From an uncultured Collinsella sp. (GTDB taxonomy: Bacteria; Actinomycetota; Coriobacteriia; Coriobacteriales; Coriobacteriaceae): a stretch of 7,309 bases of DNA. The translations under genes and the position numbers were made by a program. Below, piece after piece: positions 1-7,136 of the stretch; position 1 is the stretch's first letter; each line of letters starts with the position of its first letter. Location: NCBI GenBank assembly GCA_900555815.1, contig USMR01000036.1, positions 1 to 7,309 on the forward strand. Direction: 5' to 3'. Below the pieces are notes generated by a model, which saw nothing but the letters and a program-made list of their open reading frames with translations, was not told where the DNA came from and did not search any database.

Positions 1-616
1 AATGCTCGTTGTTCGCGTCGCCCTTGAGTAAGATCCAGACGGGCTGCTGCGCTACGACATAGCCATCAGGCGCCCCGGTCTCCACGAGCTGGTAGAGCAC
101 GCAACTGCTCATCGCGCTGCCGCTCGTGCCGAACGATATATTGCCGTTGGCGTCGGTCTTCTTAGCGGTACCGAACTCAGTCCTTGCCTTCTCGATACCC
201 ACCTTTGCGACCTGATCCATGTTCACACTATAGAGCGTGAACTCCGCGCCCTCGAGCGTCGCTCCGACCTGTTGGGCATCGTACTTGGTCATCGTGATGC
301 TGCAGCCGTTGCCGCCCGCACTGGCGGACGCACTCTTGACGGTCCATGTTTGATCATCGGTTGCCGAACCATCCGTCACACCCGTAAGTTGCGCGGTATT
401 GGAAAGAGGCACCCTATCATTGGGGTTTCCGGTCGGGATAACCTCGTACTCGACCTTGAGGTATTTCTCGTCGGGCACGGTGAGCGTCAACTTCGTACGC
501 GAGCCAGCTTCATCCTTGACTTGCTCCATCTTCGACGAATAGTCCTTCTGGGACAACGCAACCCAGCCATCGTTCTCGCACTCATAGACCTTAAGCGTCG
601 ACGGCACCAGCGTGCC
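1..616 (-). pseudogene. C-terminal continuation of the adhesin, beyond the TAG, partial at window edge
   Basis: Reading on from the TAG at 617-619 in the same frame gives 205 sense codons with no further stop. The first part, beginning GTLVPSTLKVYE, completes the fifth Ig-like module, including its closing SNTAQL, which matches the N-[ST]-A ending of the upstream modules. From about position 304 leftward comes a Cna-B/SpaA-type domain. It opens with ITMTKYD (candidate isopeptide Lys at 284-286), then LEGAEFTLYS, then LVETGAPDGY with the candidate catalytic Glu at 80-82. The domain and any LPXTG sorting signal run off the left edge. The first in-frame ATG (527-529) has no Shine-Dalgarno sequence before it, so separate translation is unlikely. 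Continuity of both frame and domain shows this was one gene with 617-3148. Whether it is still expressed depends on readthrough or on the TAG being absent in other cells. Confidence 0.8.
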
Positions 617-619
617 CTA
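617..619 (-). other. Premature in-frame amber codon in the adhesin gene
   Basis: Seen directly: minus-strand codons around the site read GCC TAG GGC, with open frame and homologous domain sequence on both sides and no indel needed to join them. The simplest origin is a single substitution of a sense codon such as CAG (Gln). No stem-loop of the kind known for programmed readthrough is obvious just downstream, and the base after TAG is G, not the C typical of leaky amber sites. Confidence 0.75.
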
Positions 620-3148
620 GGCATCCATGGTATCCACGAGCTCAAGGAAGTCGGTGCCATTTTTAAGGGCAACGGCAGACTCGTTAACAAGAATGGTGTA
701 CTTAATGCGGTTGCTACTACTGACCTGTTCGCCAGTCTTTTTGATAACGTTGTTCTTGATGGTGACGGTGCCACTGCCGGATTCGAACTTCTTGCTTCCC
801 GACTCGGCGCTGGCCTTGTTGGTGAACTTCACCTCGTTTGTGGAGGTATCGAGCTCACCGCGCTTGACCGCCGTCTTGTACGTGAGCTTTGCGTAGCCGG
901 CATAGCTTTCAAGCTCAGTCGTGGGGATGGAGAAGGTGACCGTATTGCCGTTGCGGCTGACGTTGTCGGCGGCGAGCGTCCGACCCGTAACGACCTCCTT
1001 GGCCTCGCCTCCGCGATGAAGCCCCGTATGTTTATCATAGGGGTTCTGCACGAGCGTATACTTTGCGGAATTCGCAACATAGCTCATACCATCCGGAAGG
1101 CTATCAACGATATTCAGCGGTTTCCCGCCCAGCTTTCCAGCTCCATAGTATTCGAACTCGCCATTTGCGCCCTTATTACCCTTTTGGCGGTTTGCATACA
1201 CCGTCCAGTCGACGATCCAGGCGCCCTTCTCATCCGAGCCGTCAACGGTATGCCAATCGAAGTTCTCAACCCAAGACACCTTCGACTCCGTTTCCGGCTT
1301 CTCGACCGCGGGCGCCGTTTCTTGGTTGACAACGTACTTGACGGGTTCGGTGAACGGCCACTGTAGTCTCAGGCCCGGTGCTTCGACCGCTGCGAAGTTT
1401 GAGTACCAGCCCGACAGCGCTTCTGATGTGGTGTCGTAGGTGATAACGGCGTAGTCCTCGTTCTCGAGAGCGGCTTTCACGTTGTCGGTAACGATGATTT
1501 TGAGGTCGTAGTTTTTCTTTGTTTCATTACCCGGATAGCTGGTCGTTGGTCTCCAGTCGGTGCCCGGAACCAGCTTGGTATTGCCGATTTTAATGGTAAT
1601 GGAGCTTTCGTCGACACCAAGCTTCTGCGACCATGCCGACTGAAACGTGTCCTTCACCGTCACCTCGCCTGGATGGGCCGCATTGACGATCGCCTTCAGC
1701 GCGACCTTCGTCTCCCACGTCGCCCTGCCCGTCGTCGCCGCCTCATCGTATCTCACGAGCCTCTTGGCGATCGGCACAACACCCGTCAGCTGCGGCGTGA
1801 AACTGCCATCATCGCTACCGGAAACGGAGCCTCCGCGCTCGATGGCCGCGCTGTTGCGCACAGTGTCGTACGAGCTCGTGTCGTTCATCTTGGTGTGATA
1901 AACGATGCAGTAGGTGGCGTACTTATCCTCAAGGTTGTTCGGGAACGTATAGGAAAAGGAATTATCCTTAGGTTCAAGTTTTCTTTCACAAATCTTGACT
2001 CCGCTCGCCTCCGAGTCGCCTTTGTAAACCGTAAAGCTGCCCGTATACGTCTGTTTTCCGTCCAGATTATCAGTGAACATGTAGCCGCTCATGTCGGCCT
2101 TGAGCTTGCCTTGGTTGAGCTTGACCGTCCACTTGATGTCCGACGGCGTGCCTGAGCCATTGGACTTCTTGATCATGTCATAGCCGAATGTAACAGGCTC
2201 AGCCGTAGCTGTTCTGTTATCGCTGTCGCTTGAGCCAGCCCAATTCCACGTTGCCGTATTCTCAGCTTTGATCAAATCGCCGCCGTTCGCGGCAACGCCG
2301 CTCTTCAGCACCGTATCGTACGTGATCGTGTGGTTGCCCTGGGAAAGGTTGCCCAGGCTGTCGAGGGTTACGACCTGGCCGTCGATCATCGGCTGGGAGT
2401 CAAGCTTCTTGCCGTCGAGCTTGAAACTGTCGTTCACAAAGTCGAAGTTGTCGCCCAGCGTATCAGTGAAGCTAACGTCCGTAGCATACGACTCTACGGT
2501 AAGCGTAACAGTCCAGGTAACCTTGGCCACGCCATCTGCGCCCTGGGAGAAGGTCCCCGACTTCGTCCCCGTGACTTTGCCGTCCTTGGTAGGGATTTTG
2601 ATCGTTCCCACACCAGGGAACACGACAGATGCGCTGCTGCCTGAGCCGGTGCCCTTGCCTGCAAACTCGAACGAGAAATTGGCTCCGACATAAATCTCCG
2701 CAGGGTTTGACGCAAGCCAGTTTTTGTCAAACGCAAAGATGACCTTATTGTCCTTAATCTTCCACGTGCCAGCCTTGGCGGCAGTGGCTTCCGGACCCTC
2801 CATGAGGTCGCCGCCGTCGTTGTCGTAAACGACAATGGTGTTGGGCAGCTTATAGACAGCGATGTTCTTCTCGGGCGTAGGCGCCTTGCCGCCTTTGAAT
2901 TGTGCCGAGAAAGCTCCATAGAGCGTCGAAGTGGACGTTACGGGATCCTCGAGCTTTTGAGTGTGGTGCTCATCGGTATACAGCCTGACATCAACCGTCG
3001 CCGTATCCCCATCGATCGCAATCGGATCGGGCTTCGCAACGTCATCGGCGCGCACGGGGGATGCGCCGTGAAAAACTGCGGCGGTGAGGCTAATCAAAAT
3101 GAAGATCAGGGCCGCCATACCAAGCGACCGCGAGCGGTGTGCGTCCAT
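617..3148 (-). CDS. Secreted multi-domain surface adhesin, truncated by an in-frame TAG
   Basis: Probably a cell-wall-anchored adhesin or pilin-like stalk acting outside the cell. The 843 residues start with a signal peptide: basic MDAHRSRS, a hydrophobic core at about 10-28, and a likely cut after PVRA (residue 34). Residues 45-200 resemble the N-terminal adhesive region of Gram-positive MSCRAMM-type proteins. Repeated Ig-like modules follow at about 207-317, 322-440, 457-600, 622-790 and 796-end. Each has a W/Y-x-V strand, a D-S/T-L or D-N-L turn, a Y-rich strand and a terminal N-[STFK]-A motif (Asn297, 432, 584, 777). Lysines at module starts (327/328, 462, 803/804) could pair with these Asn as isopeptide cross-links; that is inference. 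The ATG at 3146-3148 has AAGGGA 5 nt upstream. The stop TAG (617-619) falls inside the fifth module after DTMDA, and the frame continues open to the window edge, so the protein lacks its C-terminal domain and wall anchor. The specific ligand is unknown. Confidence 0.8.
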   Translation of the reverse strand: MDAHRSRSLGMAALIFILISLTAAVFHGASPVRADDVAKPDPIAIDGDTATVDVRLYTDEHHTQKLEDPVTSTSTLYGAFSAQFKGGKAPTPEKNIAVYKLPNTIVVYDNDGGDLMEGPEATAAKAGTWKIKDNKVIFAFDKNWLASNPAEIYVGANFSFEFAGKGTGSGSSASVVFPGVGTIKIPTKDGKVTGTKSGTFSQGADGVAKVTWTVTLTVESYATDVSFTDTLGDNFDFVNDSFKLDGKKLDSQPMIDGQVVTLDSLGNLSQGNHTITYDTVLKSGVAANGGDLIKAENTATWNWAGSSDSDNRTATAEPVTFGYDMIKKSNGSGTPSDIKWTVKLNQGKLKADMSGYMFTDNLDGKQTYTGSFTVYKGDSEASGVKICERKLEPKDNSFSYTFPNNLEDKYATYCIVYHTKMNDTSSYDTVRNSAAIERGGSVSGSDDGSFTPQLTGVVPIAKRLVRYDEAATTGRATWETKVALKAIVNAAHPGEVTVKDTFQSAWSQKLGVDESSITIKIGNTKLVPGTDWRPTTSYPGNETKKNYDLKIIVTDNVKAALENEDYAVITYDTTSEALSGWYSNFAAVEAPGLRLQWPFTEPVKYVVNQETAPAVEKPETESKVSWVENFDWHTVDGSDEKGAWIVDWTVYANRQKGNKGANGEFEYYGAGKLGGKPLNIVDSLPDGMSYVANSAKYTLVQNPYDKHTGLHRGGEAKEVVTGRTLAADNVSRNGNTVTFSIPTTELESYAGYAKLTYKTAVKRGELDTSTNEVKFTNKASAESGSKKFESGSGTVTIKNNVIKKTGEQVSSSNRIKYTILVNESAVALKNGTDFLELVDTMDA

Positions 3149-3289
3149 AGTTGTCCCTTAATTCCTACAACACAGTGTGGAATACGGCGAATCGTCGGAT
3201 CGAACACAAGCCCCAACATCTACGAGAACCTACCTAGCGCATTGCAAGAACCCATTGGGGGCAACTTCTAAGACGGTTCGTCTATGCCA

Positions 3290-3410
3290 CAATGCATAAA
3301 GTACAATATAGATAACAGTCATGTAAACCGCTGGTAAAGAGGTCTTTTAATGTAATACCAGTTGATATTTATCTGTTAACGGTTTTGTATCAAAGCGGTT
3401 ATATCCTGTG
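3290..3410 (-). promoter_or_regulatory. AT-rich upstream region of the adhesin, probable promoter area
   Basis: The 3149-3479 stretch holds no gene I can support. Its part from about 3290 to 3440 is clearly richer in A and T than the flanking genes. On the minus strand it contains a TTGATA box (5 of 6 to the -35 consensus, 3387-3392) and a TATATT box (5 of 6 to the -10 consensus, 3305-3310), but these are not spaced to form one promoter. A 7-bp inverted repeat (AACCGCT at 3326-3332, AGCGGTT at 3394-3400) and a near palindrome around TAAAGAGGTCTTTTA (3335-3349) could be operator sites. Transcription starting here would give a leader of roughly 140-250 nt. The exact promoter is unresolved. Confidence 0.3.
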
Positions 3411-3479
3411 GAATTATGTATATGTTTAAACAACTTTACTTTGGCTGGAAAGCCGCTCGGGGGATAACCTCCTCCACCG

Positions 3480-3509
3480 TGGTGCAAAGTAACCTGTCCC
3501 CTTGCACCA
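3480..3509. repeat. 30-bp inverted repeat, REP-like dispersed element candidate
   Basis: Perfect 8-bp arms TGGTGCAA (3480-3487) and TTGCACCA (3502-3509) enclose a 14-nt centre. On the minus strand the centre carries a GGGGACAGGTTACTT core. Sequences with a GGGGACAG core inside short palindromes are common among REP elements mobilised by RAYT (Y1-type) transposases, and I associate this particular string with many copies in Coriobacteriia; both points come from memory. No transposase lies in the window. The right arm overlaps the U-tract end of the typA terminator. Confidence 0.5.
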
Positions 3510-3543
3510 AAAAGGGCGCCGACCATTGCGGTCGACGCCCTTT
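3509..3543 (-). terminator. Rho-independent terminator of typA
   Basis: The hairpin at 3511-3543 has an outer 8-bp stem (AAAGGGCG with CGCCCTTT), one C-A mismatch, an inner 5-bp stem (CGACC with GGTCG) and a 5-nt loop. On the minus strand it is followed by five U residues (A run at 3509-3513). It starts about 28 nt after the typA stop codon, so it ends that transcript and separates typA from the adhesin. Confidence 0.88.
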
Positions 3544-3570
3544 CTTGTTAGACGCTATAAAGCCCGGCAC

Positions 3571-5409
3571 TTATTTGTTGACCTGGCCGGCGCGAACGGC
3601 AGCCTTCTTGCGGTCGGTAGCATTGAGCAGACGCTTGCGCAGGCGGATGTTCTTGGGAGTAATCTCGACCAGCTCGTCGTCGGCGATGTACTCCAGCGCT
3701 TCCTCCAGCGAGAAGGTGCGGGGCGGCACCAGCTGGACGGAGATATCGGAGGTCGAGGAACGCTGGTTGCCCAGGTTCTTGGTGCGAGCGATGTTGACGA
3801 CCATGTCGCCGGCCTTGCTGCGCTCGCCCACGATCATGCCCTCATAGCACTCGGTGCCCGGCTCAACAAACAGCTGGCCGCGCTCCTGCAGCGTACCCAG
3901 AGCATAGGCAACGGCCTTCTCGGTGGTCATAGAGATCATTGCGCCGTTCTGGCGGTTGCCGATCTCGCCGGCATAGGGGCCGTACTCCAGGAAGGTGTGG
4001 TAGAACACGCCCTCGCCGTGGGTGACGTTCATGATGCGGTTCTTAAGACCCATGATGCCGCGGGTCGGAATCTTAAACTCGAGGTGCGTCACGATGCCCG
4101 AGGTATCCATGCGCGTCATGATGCCGCCGGAGGTGCCGAAGACCTCAACGACCTTGCCCGAGTACTCGTCCGGGCACTCGACGACGGCCTGCTCGACGGG
4201 CTCCATCTTGTTGCCGTTCTCGTCCTTCTTAAACAGAACGCGGGGACGGCCGACCTGGAACTCAAAGCCCTCGCGGCGCATGGACTCCATCAGAACGGAC
4301 AGGTGCAGAATGCCGCGGCCCGAGACCTCGACGCCGCTCTTGTCCTCGAGTTCCTCGATCTTCATGGTCACGTTGTTCTCGGCCTCGTTGAACAGGCGCT
4401 CCTTGAGCTGACGGGCGCCCACGATGTCGCCGTCGCGGCCGACAAGCGGGGAGGTCGAAGCCTCAAAGACGATGGACAGGGTCGGCGGGTCGATCTCGAT
4501 GGGCTCGAGCTCGACAGGGTTCTCGGGATCGGTGTAGACATCGCCGATATCGGTGCGGTCGATACCCACGACAGCGGCGATGTCGCCGGCGCCGACTTCC
4601 TGGCACTCGGTACGGCCCAGGTAGTCGAAGGTAAAGAGCTGCTTGACGGTGGCGGTAGCGCTGGAGCCGTCGTTCTTGACAACCAGGATCTGGTCGCCCT
4701 GGTGGATGGCGCCAGAGTACACGCGGCCGATACCGATGCGGCCGACGAAGTTGGAGTGGTCGATGGTCACGCACTGCATGGCCAGCGGGGCGTTCTCGTC
4801 AACCTCGGGCGCGGGCATGTCGTCGATAATCATATCGAGCAGCGGGTACATGTCCATGTTGCCGTCGTTAGGGTCAAGACGGGCAAAGCCGTTCATGGCG
4901 CTGGCGTAGACCACGTGCTCCATGGCGAACTCAAGCTGGTCGTCGGTGGCGCCCAGGTCGGCCATGAGGTCCAGGCAGTCGTTGTAGGCCTTCTCGGGGT
5001 TGGCGCCCGGACGGTCGATCTTGTTGATGACGATCATGATCTTAAGGCCGGTGTCGATAGCGTGACGCAGCACGAAGCGGGTCTGGGGCATGGGGCCCTC
5101 AAAGGCGTCGACCAGCAGCAGGGCGCCGTCGGCCATACGCAGCACGCGCTCGACCTCGCCGCCAAAGTCGGCGTGGCCCGGGGTGTCGATGACGTTGATC
5201 TTGACGTCCTTGTACTCGATAGAGATGTTCTTGGCGAGAATCGTAATGCCGCGCTCGCGCTCCTGGTCGTTGGAATCCAGGACGCGGTCCTCGACCTGCT
5301 GGTTGGCACGGAAGGCGTCCGTGGCACGCAGGAGCTTGTCGACCATCGTCGTCTTGCCGTGGTCGACGTGAGCGATGATGGCGATGTTCCTCAGATTGTC
5401 TACGCGCAT
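3571..5409 (-). CDS. typA: Translational GTPase TypA/BipA
   Basis: A ribosome-associated GTPase of the EF-G/LepA class, implicated in 50S assembly, stress and cold adaptation. At 612 residues it has the normal full family length. The G domain shows all five motifs: AHVDHGKT (13-20), the switch-I stretch with RERGIT (51-56), DTPGH (75-79), NKID (129-132) and SAMNG (170-174). A beta-barrel domain II and EF-G-like domains III and V follow. The TypA-specific C-terminal domain is recognisable from [36 protein letters not shown] and the ending [11 protein letters not shown]. The ATG at 5407-5409 is preceded by AGGGGA with about 5 nt spacing, and the N-terminus [14 protein letters not shown] fits family members. 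The gene is apparently monocistronic: 117 nt separate it from the upstream gene and a strong terminator follows. I found no convincing promoter in 5410-5526. Confidence 0.97.
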   Translation of the reverse strand: MRVDNLRNIAIIAHVDHGKTTMVDKLLRATDAFRANQQVEDRVLDSNDQERERGITILAKNISIEYKDVKINVIDTPGHADFGGEVERVLRMADGALLLVDAFEGPMPQTRFVLRHAIDTGLKIMIVINKIDRPGANPEKAYNDCLDLMADLGATDDQLEFAMEHVVYASAMNGFARLDPNDGNMDMYPLLDMIIDDMPAPEVDENAPLAMQCVTIDHSNFVGRIGIGRVYSGAIHQGDQILVVKNDGSSATATVKQLFTFDYLGRTECQEVGAGDIAAVVGIDRTDIGDVYTDPENPVELEPIEIDPPTLSIVFEASTSPLVGRDGDIVGARQLKERLFNEAENNVTMKIEELEDKSGVEVSGRGILHLSVLMESMRREGFEFQVGRPRVLFKKDENGNKMEPVEQAVVECPDEYSGKVVEVFGTSGGIMTRMDTSGIVTHLEFKIPTRGIMGLKNRIMNVTHGEGVFYHTFLEYGPYAGEIGNRQNGAMISMTTEKAVAYALGTLQERGQLFVEPGTECYEGMIVGERSKAGDMVVNIARTKNLGNQRSSTSDISVQLVPPRTFSLEEALEYIADDELVEITPKNIRLRKRLLNATDRKKAAVRAGQVNK

Positions 5410-5526
5410 GTAGTTCCCCTATCTTCTATCTATATACAACCGGCACGCGTATGCGACCCACCCAGCAATGCAACGCTCGGCGGGAATATTGAGCCTTTTA
5501 CCGAAAACTCGTTTATTTTAGCGATT

Positions 5527-5976
5527 TTAGATGAGAGGGGTTTCCTCACCTGCAGGTTCAGGGTCGCTCCACATAAAACCATCGCCGGCGCCCATGCCCT
5601 CATACAGCACATATGCCGAAAAACCGCTCTCGAGCGTGGTTTCGAAGAAGCTCACGAGCAGAGCATCGTGATAGCCGCCGTCAATCTCGACGCAGCCGGT
5701 GTAGCCGATGGCATAGCGAGCGATACGGCCCAGGCCCTCGTCCTTAAGACCCATCTTGTGCTCGGAGATAAAGTTGGTGGCCGCCTCGAGGCACGCCTCT
5801 TCGCCATCCTCATCGAGCGCCGCCAGATAACGGTTGGAAGCGGCGTCCTCAATTGCCACGACCACGCCAGGGTTTTCACCGGCGGCAAGGTCGTCCAAGA
5901 ACGCGCCGATCAGATCGCACACCATGGCGTCGAGCTCGGCGGAGACGTTACCGGCGTCCTGCATATCCTGTGCCAT
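5527..5976 (-). CDS. Acidic hypothetical protein
   Basis: I do not recognise the family. The 149-residue product has no signal peptide or membrane segment and should be cytosolic. It is strongly acidic: 30 Asp/Glu against 5 Lys/Arg. The layout suggests an alpha/beta fold: a helical N-terminus (about 10-32), a beta strand GVVVAIED (37-44), a helix rich in Glu/Ala (58-72), a middle with YAIGYTGCVEIDGGYHDA (98-115), hydrophobic strands LLVSFFE and YVLYEG (116-136), and an acidic, Pro-containing tail. The ATG (5974-5976) has GGAAGG 7 nt upstream, a good Shine-Dalgarno sequence. It lies 30 nt after the stop of the membrane-protein gene, so the two are probably co-transcribed. The coding potential is well supported by the ribosome site and tight spacing; the function is unknown. 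Confidence 0.75.
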   Translation of the reverse strand: MAQDMQDAGNVSAELDAMVCDLIGAFLDDLAAGENPGVVVAIEDAASNRYLAALDEDGEEACLEAATNFISEHKMGLKDEGLGRIARYAIGYTGCVEIDGGYHDALLVSFFETTLESGFSAYVLYEGMGAGDGFMWSDPEPAGEETPLI

Positions 5977-6006
5977 CTTTAGACCTTCCCATCGAGTCTG
6001 GCGTCG

Positions 6007-6396
6007 TTACAGTTCTTGTGCCTCAGCAGCGATCTTAGCGGCAGCGTCGCGGGCGCGCATCATATCCATCGCGCGCTTGTCGAGTACCTTGATCTGACTG
6101 GTCAGCATGACCGCATCGACCACGCCCCAGATCACCAGGCCCGTAGAGATCGAAAACCCAAGCGCACCAACTGTACCACGAAGGCGCGAGCAGATTGCCG
6201 CAACAAGGGCGGAGATGACAACCATCTTGATAAACGAGCCGCGGCGTTCGCGAAGCGTGCGGGCCTGCGTCACATAGGCAATGCGAGCCGCCTCAGAAGC
6301 CTCCGAGCGCATCTGGGCCTCGCGGGCGATTGCAGCCGCTTCAGCCGACATCCCGCCGGCCATCAGCGAACGCTCCGCAACCTGGACGCCCCGCAT
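6007..6396 (-). CDS. Small two-helix membrane protein of unknown function
   Basis: The 129-residue product has an Ala-rich, probably helical N-terminal segment (17-52) ending in a basic patch RERRGS. Two hydrophobic helices follow at about 54-70 and 76-98, joined by a short RLRGT turn, then a basic and helical tail. The second helix, with GLVIWGVVDAVML, faintly recalls the end of TM2-domain proteins, but the aromatic and glycine landmarks of that family are missing, so I leave it unnamed. The listed ATG (6394-6396) directly abuts the TAA of the nuclease gene (TAAATG). No Shine-Dalgarno sequence precedes it, which suggests translational coupling. The alternative ATG at codon 12 (6361-6363) has GGAG about 9 nt upstream and would give 118 residues. 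It sits between the nuclease and the acidic protein as part of one likely operon. Confidence 0.75.
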   Translation of the reverse strand: MRGVQVAERSLMAGGMSAEAAAIAREAQMRSEASEAARIAYVTQARTLRERRGSFIKMVVISALVAAICSRLRGTVGALGFSISTGLVIWGVVDAVMLTSQIKVLDKRAMDMMRARDAAAKIAAEAQEL

Positions 6397-6897
6397 TTAG
6401 AAGTCATCGGGGGAGAGCGTATGGACGAACTCGTCGAACTTCTCGAACTCCTGCTCGTCGTCGACTTCCTCGGCGTGGGTAGAAACAGTGCCCAGGCGAT
6501 TCATGATGTCGTCTTCAACGAACATGGGGGCATTACTGCGTACGGCGAGGGCGATGGCGTCGCTCGGACGCGCATCGATCTTATGCTCGTTGCCATCGGC
6601 CAACACGACAACCGTCGCGTAAAACACGGGCGGCTCGGCGCGAACGATTTCGATGCGTTCGAGCTTGGCACCCAGGGCACCAACAGTATCGAGCAACAGG
6701 TCATGGGTAATCGGGCGCTCGGCGCGACCGCTATCGATGCCGCGGCTGATGGCAGCAGCTTCAAACGAACCAGTCTGAATGGAAAGGGAACGCAGTGGCG
6801 CGGGCGAGTCCGATTTGCTGCAGCGCTCGCGAAGCACGATAAGCGATGGCACGGGACCGGCGGCCATGACGATGGTCTCTATGTCGACACGAACCAT
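6397..6897 (-). CDS. Bifunctional nuclease family protein (DUF151)
   Basis: A member of the BFN/DUF151 family, which includes proteins with reported DNase and RNase activity; in most bacteria the physiological role is unclear. The 166-residue product shows the family signatures: SIQTGSFEAAAI (39-50), RPITHDLL (61-68), a strand FYATVVVLADG (92-102), and the highly conserved KIDARPSDAIALAVRSNAP (106-124) followed by MFVEDDI. A Glu/Asp-rich tail (142-166) follows. I start at 6895-6897 and not at the upstream in-frame ATG (6925-6927), because GGAGG lies 6 nt before the inner ATG and the extra ten residues do not resemble the family. It is the first gene of a probable operon with the two small downstream genes. 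It lacks the C-terminal UvrB/UvrC-like domain found in some longer family members. Confidence 0.92.
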   Translation of the reverse strand: MVRVDIETIVMAAGPVPSLIVLRERCSKSDSPAPLRSLSIQTGSFEAAAISRGIDSGRAERPITHDLLLDTVGALGAKLERIEIVRAEPPVFYATVVVLADGNEHKIDARPSDAIALAVRSNAPMFVEDDIMNRLGTVSTHAEEVDDEQEFEKFDEFVHTLSPDDF

Positions 6898-6901
6898 GGA
6901 A

Positions 6902-6908
6902 CACCTCC
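6902..6908 (-). promoter_or_regulatory. Strong Shine-Dalgarno that fixes the nuclease start
   Basis: On the minus strand GGAGGTG is followed by TTCC and then ATG at 6895-6897. It lies inside what would be coding sequence if the upstream ATG were used, which argues for the shorter product. Further upstream, a TTGTGT box and TAGTAT box 18 nt apart (about 6955-6984) are a weak promoter candidate only. Confidence 0.8.
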
Positions 6909-7011
6909 GGTACGTAGCGGTTAACACGCGGCAGTCCGCCGCATTGAATAGCTATACTACCCAAACTTTCGCACAGCACACAAAACCAAAATGAGATTTA
7001 TCGCAGACAAG

Positions 7012-7041
7012 AAAAAAGCCCCGAGGCAATGCCCCAGGGCT
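7012..7041 (-). terminator. Rho-independent terminator of the tRNA pair
   Basis: A hairpin at 7017-7041 pairs AGCCC with GGGCT and, inside two mismatches (C-A and A-C), G and GGC with C and GCC around an AAT loop. On the minus strand it is followed by six U residues (A run at 7012-7017). It lies 15 nt past the 3' CCA of tRNA-Ile. Confidence 0.85.
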
Positions 7042-7055
7042 CTTCACAGTTTTGA

Positions 7056-7132
7056 TGGTGGACCTGACAAGATTCGAACTTGTGACCTCCCGGTTATCAG
7101 CCGGTCGCTCTAACCTACTGAGCTACAGGTCC
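7056..7132 (-). tRNA. tRNA-Ile (anticodon GAT)
   Basis: The 77-nt gene folds as a complete cloverleaf. The acceptor stem GGACCTG pairs perfectly with CAGGTCC, followed by discriminator A and an encoded CCA. The D-arm is GTAGCTCAGTAGGTTAGAGC. The anticodon loop CTGATAA has GAT at 7096-7098, and the T-loop is TTCGAAT. It reads isoleucine AUC/AUU codons. It lies 4 nt downstream of tRNA-Ala and just before a terminator, so it is the last gene of the transcript. It is not next to rRNA genes within the window. Confidence 0.97.
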
Positions 7133-7136
7133 ATCA

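Noticed and set aside
617..619. General reassignment of TAG as a sense codon
   Set aside because: No other accepted gene in the window needs TAG read as sense: typA, the membrane protein, the acidic protein and the nuclease all end in TAA. A single interrupted gene is better explained by mutation, so there is no evidence here for a changed code.
272..1366. A 364-codon plus-strand open frame spanning the adhesin amber site
   Set aside because: It is antisense to clear adhesin modules, has no Shine-Dalgarno sequence or domain signature, and its residues are the reverse-strand image of the repeat modules.
3416..3600. Small plus-strand ORF starting MYMFKQLYFGWK upstream of the repeat
   Set aside because: It runs through the REP-like palindrome and the typA terminator and into antisense typA, with no ribosome site. 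Any open frame here is likely chance.
3502..5982. An 826-codon open frame on the plus strand opposite typA
   Set aside because: It lies antisense to a gene with all TypA motifs, is low-complexity (Val, Leu, Ala, Asp, Gly, His rich), has no recognisable domain, and runs across the typA terminator. This is the usual antisense shadow of a strongly codon-biased GC-rich gene.
6016..6924. A 302-codon plus-strand open frame over the nuclease and membrane genes
   Set aside because: The opposite strand carries conserved DUF151 motifs, strong ribosome sites and tight gene spacing. This frame has none of these.
6898..6927. Ten-residue N-terminal extension of the nuclease
   Set aside because: It would bury an excellent GGAGG inside coding sequence. 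The inner ATG at 6895-6897 fits both the ribosome site and the family N-terminus.
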